A stretch of 10,644 bases of DNA from Pseudomonadota bacterium. GTDB taxonomy: Bacteria > Pseudomonadota > Alphaproteobacteria > Acetobacterales > Acetobacteraceae. The position numbers and the translations under genes were made by a program. Where the stretch lies: the NCBI GenBank assembly GCA_021780935.1, contig JAJXXT010000069.1:1-10644 (forward strand). The letters are read 5' to 3'. Shown here in pieces: positions 1-5,281 of the stretch (its first letter is position 1; every line of letters begins with the position of its first letter). The notes below the pieces were generated by a model that saw only the letters and a program-made list of their open reading frames with translations, made no database searches and was not told where the DNA came from.

Positions 1-17
1 CGCGTGAAGGGCCGCAT
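1..17 (-). CDS. Start of an unidentified gene, cut by the window edge
   Basis: A minus-strand ATG (plus 15-17) is preceded six bases upstream by a strong ribosome binding site, GGAGG within GGAGGAGCGAG. Only five codons (M-R-P-F-T) lie in the window, so the product cannot be named. It is downstream of, and in the same direction as, the DUF2285 gene, separated by about 140 bases that contain a 14-bp palindrome, so it may be separately regulated. The call rests only on the start codon and Shine-Dalgarno sequence. Confidence 0.3.
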
Positions 18-69
18 CTCGCTCCTCCGACGCGACACCGGTTTCGACGCGCCGAGACAGAACGATTCG

Positions 70-83
70 TTCGCACGTGCGAA
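70..83. promoter_or_regulatory. 14-bp perfect palindrome, candidate operator
   Basis: TTCGCACGTGCGAA is a perfect palindrome. It sits between the stop codon of the DUF2285 gene and the start of the edge gene at position 17, about 50 bases upstream of that start. A dimeric regulator could bind here, but no clear -35/-10 pair accompanies it. Confidence 0.35.
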
Positions 84-160
84 ATGGCAACCCTGTCACA
101 AAATCTTCGCGGATAACGGAGGCGTGAACTGCATTTATTCCAAGGGCCTCGCGCAAGTGC

Positions 161-463
161 TCAATCGCGCGTTGAGTGCCGGGCGTCGTTGACTCTGCCA
201 TTGCGCAGCATCTGCTTCCAGCCGGAGTTCGCCATCCATTTGGCCCGGGCGAGATGCGTCTCGTACGCCCGCCGGGCGCGGACGGGTTCCTTGGCCGGAT
301 CGACCTGTAGTGCCTCGCGGGCAACATCCGCCCACGCCACGTCGTCGCGCTCGGCATCGAGCAGGATCACGTAGTGGATGACATGGACTTCATCGTAGTC
401 GGTGAGCTGATCCGAGTTGGGCGGCTCATCGGCGATCGGCGCATCGAGGCGCGGCCTGAGCAT
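161..463 (-). CDS. DUF2285-domain protein, QseM-like antiactivator candidate
   Basis: This 100-residue protein is almost entirely one DUF2285 domain. Diagnostic stretches are an N-terminal LRPRLDAPIADEPPNSDQL, then VHVIHYVILLDAERDDVAWADV, a DPAKEPVRARRAYETHLARA helix, and a final KWMANSGWKQML. I chose the ATG at 463 because GGGAG lies nine bases upstream and family members usually begin near this point; an upstream ATG at 541 would add 26 unconserved residues and has a poor ribosome site. In the Mesorhizobium loti island ICEMlSym(R7A), a DUF2285 protein (QseM) is an antiactivator that blocks quorum-sensing-induced excision and transfer, and a divergent small XRE protein (QseC) controls it. 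The neighbour at 616 is exactly such an XRE gene. The family call is firm; the QseM role is inferred from the arrangement, since other DUF2285 proteins act as transcription activators. Confidence 0.85.
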   Translation of the reverse strand: MLRPRLDAPIADEPPNSDQLTDYDEVHVIHYVILLDAERDDVAWADVAREALQVDPAKEPVRARRAYETHLARAKWMANSGWKQMLRNGRVNDARHSTRD

Positions 464-540
464 GTTTTTGCACTCCCAGCGGCCAATTTTTGGCACGCCA
501 CTATATGCGAAATCGGGCCCATTCGACAGGGGCTGAACCA

Positions 541-620
541 TTGCGGAGATAGGTCCGATAGTCCGCGTATTATAGTGCGTAGCGCCGCGATACGCGAGTG
601 CGCTCCATCCTCCGGATGGA
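541..620. promoter_or_regulatory. Divergent promoter/operator region of the DUF2285-XRE switch
   Basis: This AT-richer gap separates the divergent genes. On the minus strand a perfect TATAAT (plus 569-574) points to the DUF2285 gene; on the plus strand TATAGT (571-576) points to the XRE gene, so the two -10 boxes overlap. Two dyads are visible: CGCGTAT (564-570) with ATACGCG (590-596), spaced 19 bases and bracketing both -10 boxes, and TCCATCC-TCC-GGATGGA (604-620), which covers the XRE start codon. Overlapping promoters with flanking dyads suit a bistable repressor switch. No good -35 boxes are seen, and the assignment of dyads to the XRE protein is inference. Confidence 0.5.
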
Positions 621-885
621 CATCCGACGGCGCTTCGGCACGAATCTGCGGCGATGCCGCCTGGCGGCCGGCCTCAGCCAGGAGGAAGTGGCCGAGCGCA
701 TGGGCGTCGACCGCGCGCATGTCTCCAGCATGGAGCGCGGCCAGCAGAATGTCACCCTGATGACGCTCAGTTTGGTGGCCGAGGCGCTGAAGATTGATCC
801 CGCCGAGCTGCTGGCGCCGATCTCGAAGGCGTCGGAGCCGAACGCGGCCCGGAAGGTAGCGCCGCGGCGGCGGCGTTTGTCCTGA
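616..885 (+). CDS. Small XRE-family (HTH_3) regulator, QseC-like
   Basis: An 89-residue DNA-binding protein. Residues 5-60 form a Cro/CI helix-turn-helix: RFGTNLRRCRLAAGLSQEEV, then AERMGVDRAHVSSMERGQQN as the recognition helix region, then LMTLSLVAEALKIDPAELL. A basic tail (RKVAPRRRRLS) follows. I prefer the ATG at 616, where the usual start of the fold (MDIRRRFG) begins; a GTG at 598 would add six residues. Neither has a strong ribosome site, so weak or leaderless-type initiation is possible. It is divergent from the DUF2285 gene and separated by a compact promoter region with dyads. By analogy with QseC it probably represses its own and the DUF2285 promoter. The HTH call is firm, the regulatory target inferred. 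Confidence 0.88.
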   Translation: MDIRRRFGTNLRRCRLAAGLSQEEVAERMGVDRAHVSSMERGQQNVTLMTLSLVAEALKIDPAELLAPISKASEPNAARKVAPRRRRLS

Positions 886-903
886 CGCACCGGCCGCGGG
901 CCT

Positions 904-917
904 CGGCCGAAAGGCCG
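904..917. terminator. GC hairpin with GAAA loop between converging genes
   Basis: CGGCC-GAAA-GGCCG forms a short stable hairpin, in a run of further GC inverted sequence up to about 940. It lies between the XRE stop (885) and the stop of the converging 56-codon gene (951). There is no U-tract on either strand, so it may be only a weak terminator or an RNA end-stabilising hairpin. Confidence 0.3.
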
Positions 918-950
918 GACCCGTTGCGGGCCCGGCCTGGTGGGCGGCGT

Positions 951-1121
951 TCAGAACGGAAGCTCGTCCTCGGTGATCGGCGGTTCGTCCCGGCCCCAGA
1001 GGATCGCGGTCTCGGTCACGCCGTCGGGCCAGCGGTAGGTCTCGATGGCGATGATGTCGTAGCCGGCCTCGGTCATCGCGGTGTTGAGGACCGCGCAGTC
1101 GGTGTGGCGGATGATGGTCAT
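951..1121 (-). CDS. 56-residue conserved-looking small protein
   Basis: An ATG at 1121 with AGGGAG eight bases upstream opens a 56-codon frame ending at TGA 951-953. The product starts MTIIRHTDCAVLNTAMTEAG, continues with YDIIAIETYRWPDGVTETAI, then LWGRDEPPITEDELPF. It has regular codon use with G or C at nearly every third position, no membrane segment and no signal peptide, and an acidic C-terminus. I do not recognise a named domain; small proteins of this type occur beside DUF736 genes on alphaproteobacterial elements. It follows the DUF736 gene in the same direction but 360 bases away, beyond a hairpin, so it probably has its own promoter. The reality of the gene rests on the ribosome site and codon pattern. 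Confidence 0.7.
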   Translation of the reverse strand: MTIIRHTDCAVLNTAMTEAGYDIIAIETYRWPDGVTETAILWGRDEPPITEDELPF

Positions 1122-1447
1122 GGTCTGCTCCCTTGCTGGTCAGCCGATTGCTGACGGGAGCGGCGGACGCCGGCCTTCGGGGTGGCTCAGCCCCTGAGGT
1201 GCGCAACCGGGCGGGGTCGGGCTGCGACGGGTGCGGACCGCTTGGGGTCCGCGACCGGTGCGGCCTGGCCCTGCTGTAGGTTGCGTGCCGAAGCCGCGCG
1301 GCCTGGCGCGGCGCCGCAGGCGGGGTTGAACCGGCCCGACCTCCGGCCGGCGTGACAATGGAAAGCCCGCGGAGGCGCTCTCTTCCTCCTCGCGCGTGCG
1401 GGCGCTGACGGTCCCGTTCACCGTCCTGGCGCGTGCGTACACACGAA
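1122..1447. other. Intergenic stretch without a convincing gene
   Basis: No frame here has both a ribosome site and plausible protein character; a 100-codon minus-strand frame (1140-1442) is Arg/Pro-rich and looks fortuitous. One perfect 7-bp inverted repeat is present, GCGGACC (1233-1239) and GGTCCGC (1246-1252). On the minus strand this is leader sequence for the 56-codon gene. Confidence 0.5.
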
Positions 1448-1473
1448 GCGCCCCGCCCGGTGGGGCGGGGCGC
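1448..1473 (-). terminator. Strong hairpin just after the DUF736 gene
   Basis: An 11-bp perfect stem, GCGCCCCGCCC (1448-1458) with GGGCGGGGCGC (1463-1473), and a 4-base loop, starts 8 bases beyond the DUF736 stop codon. The minus-strand sequence that follows (TTCGTGTGT) is only mildly U-rich, so termination efficiency is uncertain. A similar hairpin follows the DUF2493 gene at 8346. Confidence 0.5.
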
Positions 1474-1481
1474 CGCGGTGG

Positions 1482-1784
1482 TCAGCGGGACCAGATCAGG
1501 TTGTAGCTCCCCTCCGCCTCGGCCTCGACCAGGCTCGCGTAGATCGGCTGCGGGAAGCTCGGGTCGTCGAGCTTGACCGAGAGGTATTCGCGCCCTGTCT
1601 CCTTCGCCTTGCGGGTCCACCCTGCGCCGAGCTCCACGTTGCCCGGTGCAAAGAGGCGGAAGTCGGGCGCCTTGTCGGTGCCACCCTCGGCGGGGACCAG
1701 CCGCGCCTTGGTGTTGATGCTGAGCGTGCGGACCGTCCCGGTGTAGCCGTTCGTGTCCTTGGTGAAGCTGCCGATGATCGCCAT
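1482..1784 (-). CDS. DUF736 family protein
   Basis: A 100-residue cytoplasmic protein matching the DUF736 family along its length. Landmarks are the start [68 protein letters not shown] and the ending YNLIWSR. AAGGAG lies eight bases before the ATG at 1784, fixing the start. DUF736 proteins are abundant on conjugative plasmids and islands of Alphaproteobacteria, but no biochemical role is established to my knowledge. The gene has a long leader containing a two-hairpin structured element (1813-1977) that also precedes the DUF2493 gene, and a strong hairpin just after its stop. That suggests shared post-transcriptional or transfer-linked control. Family call very secure; function unknown. Confidence 0.95.
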   Translation of the reverse strand: MAIIGSFTKDTNGYTGTVRTLSINTKARLVPAEGGTDKAPDFRLFAPGNVELGAGWTRKAKETGREYLSVKLDDPSFPQPIYASLVEAEAEGSYNLIWSR

Positions 1785-1812
1785 GGAAAGTCTCCTTCGC
1801 TTGGGTTCTCGG

Positions 1813-1977
1813 GGCCGCCTCGTGCGGCCTCGATGGCGGTTCTGGGGCCGGGAGGCGATCGACCCGCACCGCTTGCGGCCGCAGCGCAGCGGAGGACGGC
1901 GCGGCGAGACTTTCTTGCCTCGCGAGGAATGGCACGCTTGGGTGCCAGGGGAAGAAAGTCGCAGCGGCGCCGTTGCG
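1813..1977 (-). ncRNA. Structured leader element, copy 1 (upstream of DUF736)
   Basis: Given in plus coordinates; as RNA it would read on the minus strand into DUF736. The main domain (1884-1977) has an outer stem 1896-1902 with 1967-1973, an inner 9-bp stem GACTTTCTT (1908-1916) with AAGAAAGTC (1952-1960), and an apical hairpin TGGCAC (1930-1935) with GTGCCA (1942-1947). A second hairpin, GGCCGC (1813-1818) with GCGGCC (1824-1829), lies nearer the gene. Blocks identical to copy 2 (9342-9523) are 1884-1901 (18 bases), TTGCCTCGCGA (1915-1925) and CGCCGTTGCG (1968-1977). The stems differ in sequence between copies but stay complementary, which supports a selected fold. The domain ends 100 bases before the DUF736 start. 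Function, and whether RNA or DNA folds, is unknown. Confidence 0.65.
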
Positions 1978-2304
1978 GGTAGGCGATCGGGGCGCAGCCC
2001 GCATCTCCTGGCCGAATCCGCCCATCGAGAGGCCGAACGCGCGGCAACGCACCCCAGCAGGGATGAGACGACGGTGGCGAGTCGCGGCGCGGCTGATCAA
2101 GGTGTCACGATGGCACCGTGGCGGGAGACCTCGCGCCAACGCGGCGGGCAGATGGTCCTGGCCTATGGTGCCACGGCGCGGTGAGATCGGAGTCGGCACC
2201 GGCAGCGATCGCGGTGGCGCCGGATCGGCGAGGTTCGGGCGGATCGGATGCGCTCGGCTCTGAACGGCGACCTCAGGAGTGCCCAGCCGCCCGGGCCATG
2301 GCCC
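1978..2304. other. Intergenic stretch between the DUF736 leader and vapC remnant
   Basis: No supportable gene on either strand; the open frames crossing it are shadows of GC-rich sequence. It presumably contains the promoter of the DUF736 transcript, but I see no clear box pair. A 7-bp inverted repeat, TGGCACC (2111-2117) and GGTGCCA (2167-2173), is the only structure noted. Confidence 0.4.
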
Positions 2305-2716
2305 TCAGCCGGGGTGCAACGGGTTGGCGATGCGCAGCCGGTCCCGGATGACGAAGCCGTCGTGCACGTCCTCCGACCAGAGCGTGTCGCACTCGGCGTG
2401 GAGCGCCGAGGCGGCGATCATCGCGTCGTAGATCGAAAAATCGTAGCGCTCGGTGAGCGCCAGCCCGGTCTCGTGGGTCTCCACCGTGATCGGCCGCACC
2501 GGAAGCGCAAAGCAAGGCGCGGATCATGAACAGATGCGCGTGGGTCTCGGACCAAGACATGCGCATCGTGCGGCACGCGTTATTGTCACGCTCGCTCGGT
2601 ACCTGCACGCTGATCGTGCCGCTGCCCGCAATGATCTTCTCCGCCCGATCCGCCTTCACCGGGTCGCCGGACGCGACATATACCAGGACGCTGGTGTCGA
2701 TGAAGCTACCGGGCAT
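2305..2716 (-). pseudogene. vapC: Frameshifted VapC-type PIN-domain toxin
   Basis: The reading frame opens at ATG 2716 with MPGSFIDTSVLVYVASGDP, carrying the first PIN aspartate (D7), and stays in register through TMRMSWSETHAHLFMIRALL. Near plus 2501-2512 it slips: the family sequence resumes in another frame as VRPITVETHETGLALTERYD, then FSIYDAMIAASALHAECDTL and WSEDVHDGF, ending at TGA 2305. At the break the minus strand reads TTGCTTTGCGCTTCCGG, consistent with a 7-base insertion (net +1). The unshifted product would lack the later acidic residues (IYDAM, WSED) needed for the metal site, so it should be inactive as an RNase. PIN toxins of this type cleave RNA and are neutralised by a co-transcribed antitoxin. 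A sequencing error cannot be excluded. Confidence 0.85.
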
Positions 2717-2792
2717 TCGCCTCGTCCCGGTCGAACTTGAAGTCAACGGGTAGGCGCCCGCGGAAGCCGCGGAGGCGCTTCAGCAATTCCCC
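2706..2792 (-). pseudogene. 3' remnant of the VapB-type antitoxin gene
   Basis: Upstream of vapC and overlapping it by 11 bases, the minus strand encodes GELLKRLRGFRGRLPVDFKF followed by DRDEANAR and a TAG at 2706-2708. This is the C-terminal toxin-binding tail typical of antitoxins paired with this PIN family. Beyond about 2793 the frame loses all family character and has no usable start; within 20 bases the promoter of the plus-strand cargo operon begins. The DNA-binding N-terminal part is therefore gone, most simply through insertion of the cargo here. Too short for database-grade identification; the call rests on the tail and the vapC neighbour. Confidence 0.6.
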
Positions 2793-2808
2793 CCCGCCGT
2801 GCATGTAC

Positions 2809-2841
2809 CCCCTTGCAAGTCTGAAAAGGGGACATTATATA
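2809..2841 (+). promoter_or_regulatory. Sigma70-like promoter with internal dyad, cargo operon
   Basis: TTGCAA (2813-2818) and TATATA (2836-2841) are separated by exactly 17 bases, a good housekeeping promoter in otherwise very GC-rich DNA. Transcription would start near 2848, about 27 bases before the first gene. CCCCTT (2809-2814) and AAGGGG (2826-2831) form a dyad (11-base gap) that overlaps the -35 box and spacer. That is the right size and place for an XRE operator, and the second gene of the operon encodes an XRE protein. On the opposite strand a TATAAT (plus 2834-2839) points toward the vapBC remnant. Confidence 0.65.
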
Positions 2842-2874
2842 GCCACCGAGTGGCAGAAAGACACAGAGGTGGAT

Positions 2875-3213
2875 GTGACCACGATCGCCCCTCCGGCACC
2901 GACGATAGCGCAGTTTCCCATTGCAGCGATTGATGCCTGCCTTCGTGGCGAACTGATCGAGGCAGTCAAGGCGGAGGCGTCGATCAAGGGCGTTTCGCTG
3001 CCTGCCGCGGCAGCGCAGATCGCCAAGACAGCCTTCCAAGTCGACTCGCTCGTGGTCGTCTCCATTCTCTGCGCCGTCGAGCCGATCATCGGATTCGAAC
3101 TGCCGGACAGCGTCGTGCGCGCCGGCGGTTACGTCTCGGTGGAGAGCGCCCTCGGGCACCTACTCCCAGGGATCGAGAAGGAATGGATCAAGAGGAAAGG
3201 AGCGAAGCCATGA
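2875..3213 (+). CDS. Acyl-carrier-protein-like small protein
   Basis: GTG at 2875 is preceded by GAGG with five intervening bases and lies downstream of the predicted transcription start, so I prefer it to the upstream ATG at 2737 (before the promoter). The 112-residue product has a leader of ~20 residues, a helix (ELIEAVKAEASIKGVSLPAA), and from residue 55 a segment like helices II-III of acyl carrier proteins: QVDSLVVVSILCAVEPIIGF then ELPDSVVRAGGYVSVESAL. Asp57-Ser58-Leu59 matches the DSL motif whose serine carries phosphopantetheine. ACPs tether acyl or aminoacyl groups for transfer enzymes, but no synthase, ligase or transferase is in view, so the partner is unknown. Its stop overlaps the next start (ATGA). 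The ACP fold is inferred from motif and length; it could be a derived non-carrier version. Confidence 0.65.
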   Translation: MTTIAPPAPTIAQFPIAAIDACLRGELIEAVKAEASIKGVSLPAAAAQIAKTAFQVDSLVVVSILCAVEPIIGFELPDSVVRAGGYVSVESALGHLLPGIEKEWIKRKGAKP

Positions 3214-3584
3214 CGGATCTCGCACTACAACAGGATAGCGATGAGGAAGAGCGCCGGCGCCTGGGCGACCGGCTGAGGGAAGCTCGCAAGTATCTCGGCC
3301 TCAAACAGGAGGAGGTCGCAACGTACCTGAAGATCCCCCGGACCGCGCTCACCGATATCGAGAATGGTCAGCGCCGGGTGGGAGCGATCGAGCTCATGCG
3401 TCTCGCCAAGCTCTACCGGCAGCCGGTCGCCTATTTCACCGGCGAGGACGAGGCGTCGGCGAGCCTACCGGTCGATGTCGCCCATCTTGCGCGCCAGGCA
3501 GCCGACCTGTCGCAGCAGGACCGCAATGAACTTGGCCGCTTCGCCGAATATCTGCGCGGCCGGGCGCGTGCGGTCCAGGGTTGA
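3210..3584 (+). CDS. XRE-family regulator of the protease module
   Basis: A 124-residue protein. The ATG at 3210 overlaps the previous stop (ATGA) and has AAAGGAG eight bases upstream; an ATG at 3183 is less suitable. Residues 18-78 form a Cro/CI HTH: LGDRLREARKYLGLKQEEVA, TYLKIPRTALTDIENGQRRV, ELMRLAKLYRQPVAYFTGED. The C-terminal ~45 residues (ARQAADLSQQDRNELGRFAE and a basic end) form a helix that may dimerise or serve as a cleavage site. The next gene, three bases on, encodes an ImmA/IrrE peptidase. HTH plus ImmA/IrrE is the classic pair in which the peptidase cleaves its cognate repressor (ImmA/ImmR in ICEBs1, IrrE/DdrO in Deinococcus). Here it probably represses the promoter at 2809-2841; that target is inferred. 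Confidence 0.88.
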   Translation: MTDLALQQDSDEEERRRLGDRLREARKYLGLKQEEVATYLKIPRTALTDIENGQRRVGAIELMRLAKLYRQPVAYFTGEDEASASLPVDVAHLARQAADLSQQDRNELGRFAEYLRGRARAVQG

Positions 3585-3587
3585 TCC

Positions 3588-4598
3588 GTGGCAGCTGATT
3601 ACGCAAGCGCTGTCCGCGCTGGAACGATGGCCGCAGCGCGGCTGCACCAACGGCTCGGCCTGCGTCAGCAGGTCGACGGGCGGGGTGGCAATGTCGACGT
3701 GTTCTGTGCGATCCAGACCGTCGATCTCCCGTTGCTCCTCCGCCCCCTTCAGGGGCTGCTCGGCGCTTTTCTAAGGGATCCCGCGCCCGGGGTTCTCATC
3801 ACTACTCAGCGGCCGATGAGCATCCAACGTTTCACCGCCGCACACGAACTCGGTCATTTTTCGCTGCGCCACCAGCCGAGCCTCGACGATGAAAGCATAC
3901 TGCGCCGCATGTCCATGGTGGGGGAGCCGACGGGCAATTTCCAGGAGGTGGAGGCGGACGCGTTCGCAGTCATGTTCATGATGCCGCGGTGGCTCATTCT
4001 CTGGCATGCCGACCGCCAAGGCTGGACGGTCGCTGCGTTCCGGCGGCCGAATATCGTCTACCAGCTCGCGCTGCGGATCGGCGCCAGCTACGAGGCGACC
4101 TGCTGGACGCTTGTCCGGCATCGTTTCATTCAGGCGCAGCTCGCCCGCGAACTGCTCCAGACTCAACCGCGCGCGCTCAAGGCTGAGTTGCTCGAATCCT
4201 ATCGGCCGCGGGATTACCGGGGCGATGTCTGGCTGTTAACAGAGCGGGACGCCGGAACGCAGATCGACGGGAGTCGTCACGATCTGTTCGTCCTTCGGCT
4301 CGAAGAACATAGCGGCGGCGGCTATCTCTGGGACATCGATCAGCTCAAGGCGAGTGGGTTCGGCATCGTCCGTGACGAATTAGAAGCGGTCAATGACGAA
4401 GGCGTCGGCGGCCCGGTGATTCGGCGCGTCACCGCGGCGCCGCCGGACACACATCACGGCTGCATGTCTTTGGACGAACGGCGCCCGTGGGACCCCGACC
4501 CGCCGCTCTCAAGCCTCAAGGTAGACTTCGACCTGACCGGCCCCGAAGAGGAGGGGCTTTCTCGCGCGGAGCGGCGGAGCGTGCTCGAAGCGGCATGA
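3588..4598 (+). CDS. ImmA/IrrE metallopeptidase fused to a chagasin-like inhibitor domain
   Basis: A 336-residue protein starting at GTG 3588, three bases after the HTH gene. Residues ~65-140 are an ImmA/IrrE (COG2856) zinc peptidase: MSIQRFTAAHELGHFSLRH contains HELGH (86-90), and EVEADAFAVMFMMP (120-133) supplies the third ligand (Glu122). A helical stretch follows (150-205). Residues ~210-320 are not part of the usual family. They show the three loop signatures of chagasin/I42 inhibitors in order: SGGGYLW (242-248, cf. NPTTGYxW), GVGG (272-275, cf. GxGG) and RPW (299-301), on a beta-rich background (DLFVLRLEE, SLKVDFDL). Chagasins inhibit papain-like peptidases, and the next gene, overlapping by ATGA, encodes one. 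Likely a sensor-peptidase with a built-in inhibitor. The metallopeptidase is secure; the inhibitor call is motif-based. Confidence 0.85.
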   Translation: MAADYASAVRAGTMAAARLHQRLGLRQQVDGRGGNVDVFCAIQTVDLPLLLRPLQGLLGAFLRDPAPGVLITTQRPMSIQRFTAAHELGHFSLRHQPSLDDESILRRMSMVGEPTGNFQEVEADAFAVMFMMPRWLILWHADRQGWTVAAFRRPNIVYQLALRIGASYEATCWTLVRHRFIQAQLARELLQTQPRALKAELLESYRPRDYRGDVWLLTERDAGTQIDGSRHDLFVLRLEEHSGGGYLWDIDQLKASGFGIVRDELEAVNDEGVGGPVIRRVTAAPPDTHHGCMSLDERRPWDPDPPLSSLKVDFDLTGPEEEGLSRAERRSVLEAA

Positions 4599-5281
4599 GT
4601 GACGTCGTCGTTTCGGTCGATCTTCGCCCGCAGTTCGGTCCCGCTCGCAACCAGGGGCCGCGCCCAACTTGCATGGCGTTCGCCGCCAGCGACGCCCATG
4701 CGGGGCTGCGTCGCGGTTGGGCGCCGCTGTCGTGTGAGTATGCATTCTATCAGGCGCAGCGGCGGGCAGGCCGGCCGCCTACGATGGGAGCTTTGCTGTC
4801 CTCGATGCTCGAGGCCTTGCGCCAGGACGGCCAACCGGTGGAAAGCGGATGGCCCTATCTCGCAGCGATCCCGGTCAATGCGGCGTCATGGACGCCGCCA
4901 GCTGAGGTTGGACCACTGTTCGGCCGCAATGGAGCGAAATCCCGTCCTTCGCTCGATCAGGTGATTCATGAACTCGACTGTGGTCGACCCGTGATCATTC
5001 TCCTGATGCTCTCGCGGGCCTTCTATAGTCCTAGCCCACGAGCGGTGATCCACCCAGCCAGTGATGAAGTTCCGGAGCCGGCGCGCCGCCACGCGGTCGT
5101 CGGGGTCGGTCATGGCGCCATTGATGGACAGCGCGCGATCTTGATCCGCAACAGTTGGGGCCCGAAATGGGGCGAGGCCGGCTATGGCTGGATAACCGAG
5201 CAGTTCCTCGGCCCGCGCATTTTCGCCGCCGCCACGCTGATGGAGGAAGTCGATGTATCTGCCCATTCCGCAGCAACCTGA
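4595..5281 (+). CDS. C1A papain-like cysteine peptidase, cytoplasmic
   Basis: A 228-residue mature-type papain fold. ATG at 4595 overlaps the previous stop. Catalytic residues are all present: oxyanion Gln20 and nucleophile Cys26 in ARNQGPRPTCMAFAASDAHA, His166 in RHAVVGVGHG, Asn186 in ILIRNSWGPKWGEAGYGWI. There is no signal peptide, no inhibitory propeptide and no transmembrane segment, so the enzyme would be made in the cytoplasm already active. It therefore needs another restraint, plausibly the chagasin-like domain of the preceding gene. Papain peptidases cleave proteins or peptides; the natural target here is unknown. It could be a toxic effector, a processing protease for the ACP-like or TS-like proteins, or a deubiquitinase-like enzyme. 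The next gene starts inside its last 29 bases. Peptidase identity is secure. Confidence 0.92.
   Translation: MSDVVVSVDLRPQFGPARNQGPRPTCMAFAASDAHAGLRRGWAPLSCEYAFYQAQRRAGRPPTMGALLSSMLEALRQDGQPVESGWPYLAAIPVNAASWTPPAEVGPLFGRNGAKSRPSLDQVIHELDCGRPVIILLMLSRAFYSPSPRAVIHPASDEVPEPARRHAVVGVGHGAIDGQRAILIRNSWGPKWGEAGYGWITEQFLGPRIFAAATLMEEVDVSAHSAAT

Noticed and set aside
4..192. 62-codon plus-strand frame at the left edge
   Set aside because: It runs through a palindrome and the 3' end of the DUF2285 gene, with no ribosome site or domain.
1140..1442. 100-codon minus-strand frame
   Set aside because: Arg/Pro-rich low-complexity translation, no ribosome site, no recognisable domain.
1753..2184. 143-codon plus-strand frame across the DUF736 leader
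   Set aside because: It crosses the hairpin element, where sequence conservation follows base pairing rather than codons, and starts inside the DUF736 gene without a ribosome site.
367..2199. 610-codon minus-strand open frame
   Set aside because: It overlaps the XRE, 56-codon and DUF736 genes in other frames and is Arg/Pro/Ala-rich, as expected for random frames in GC-rich DNA.
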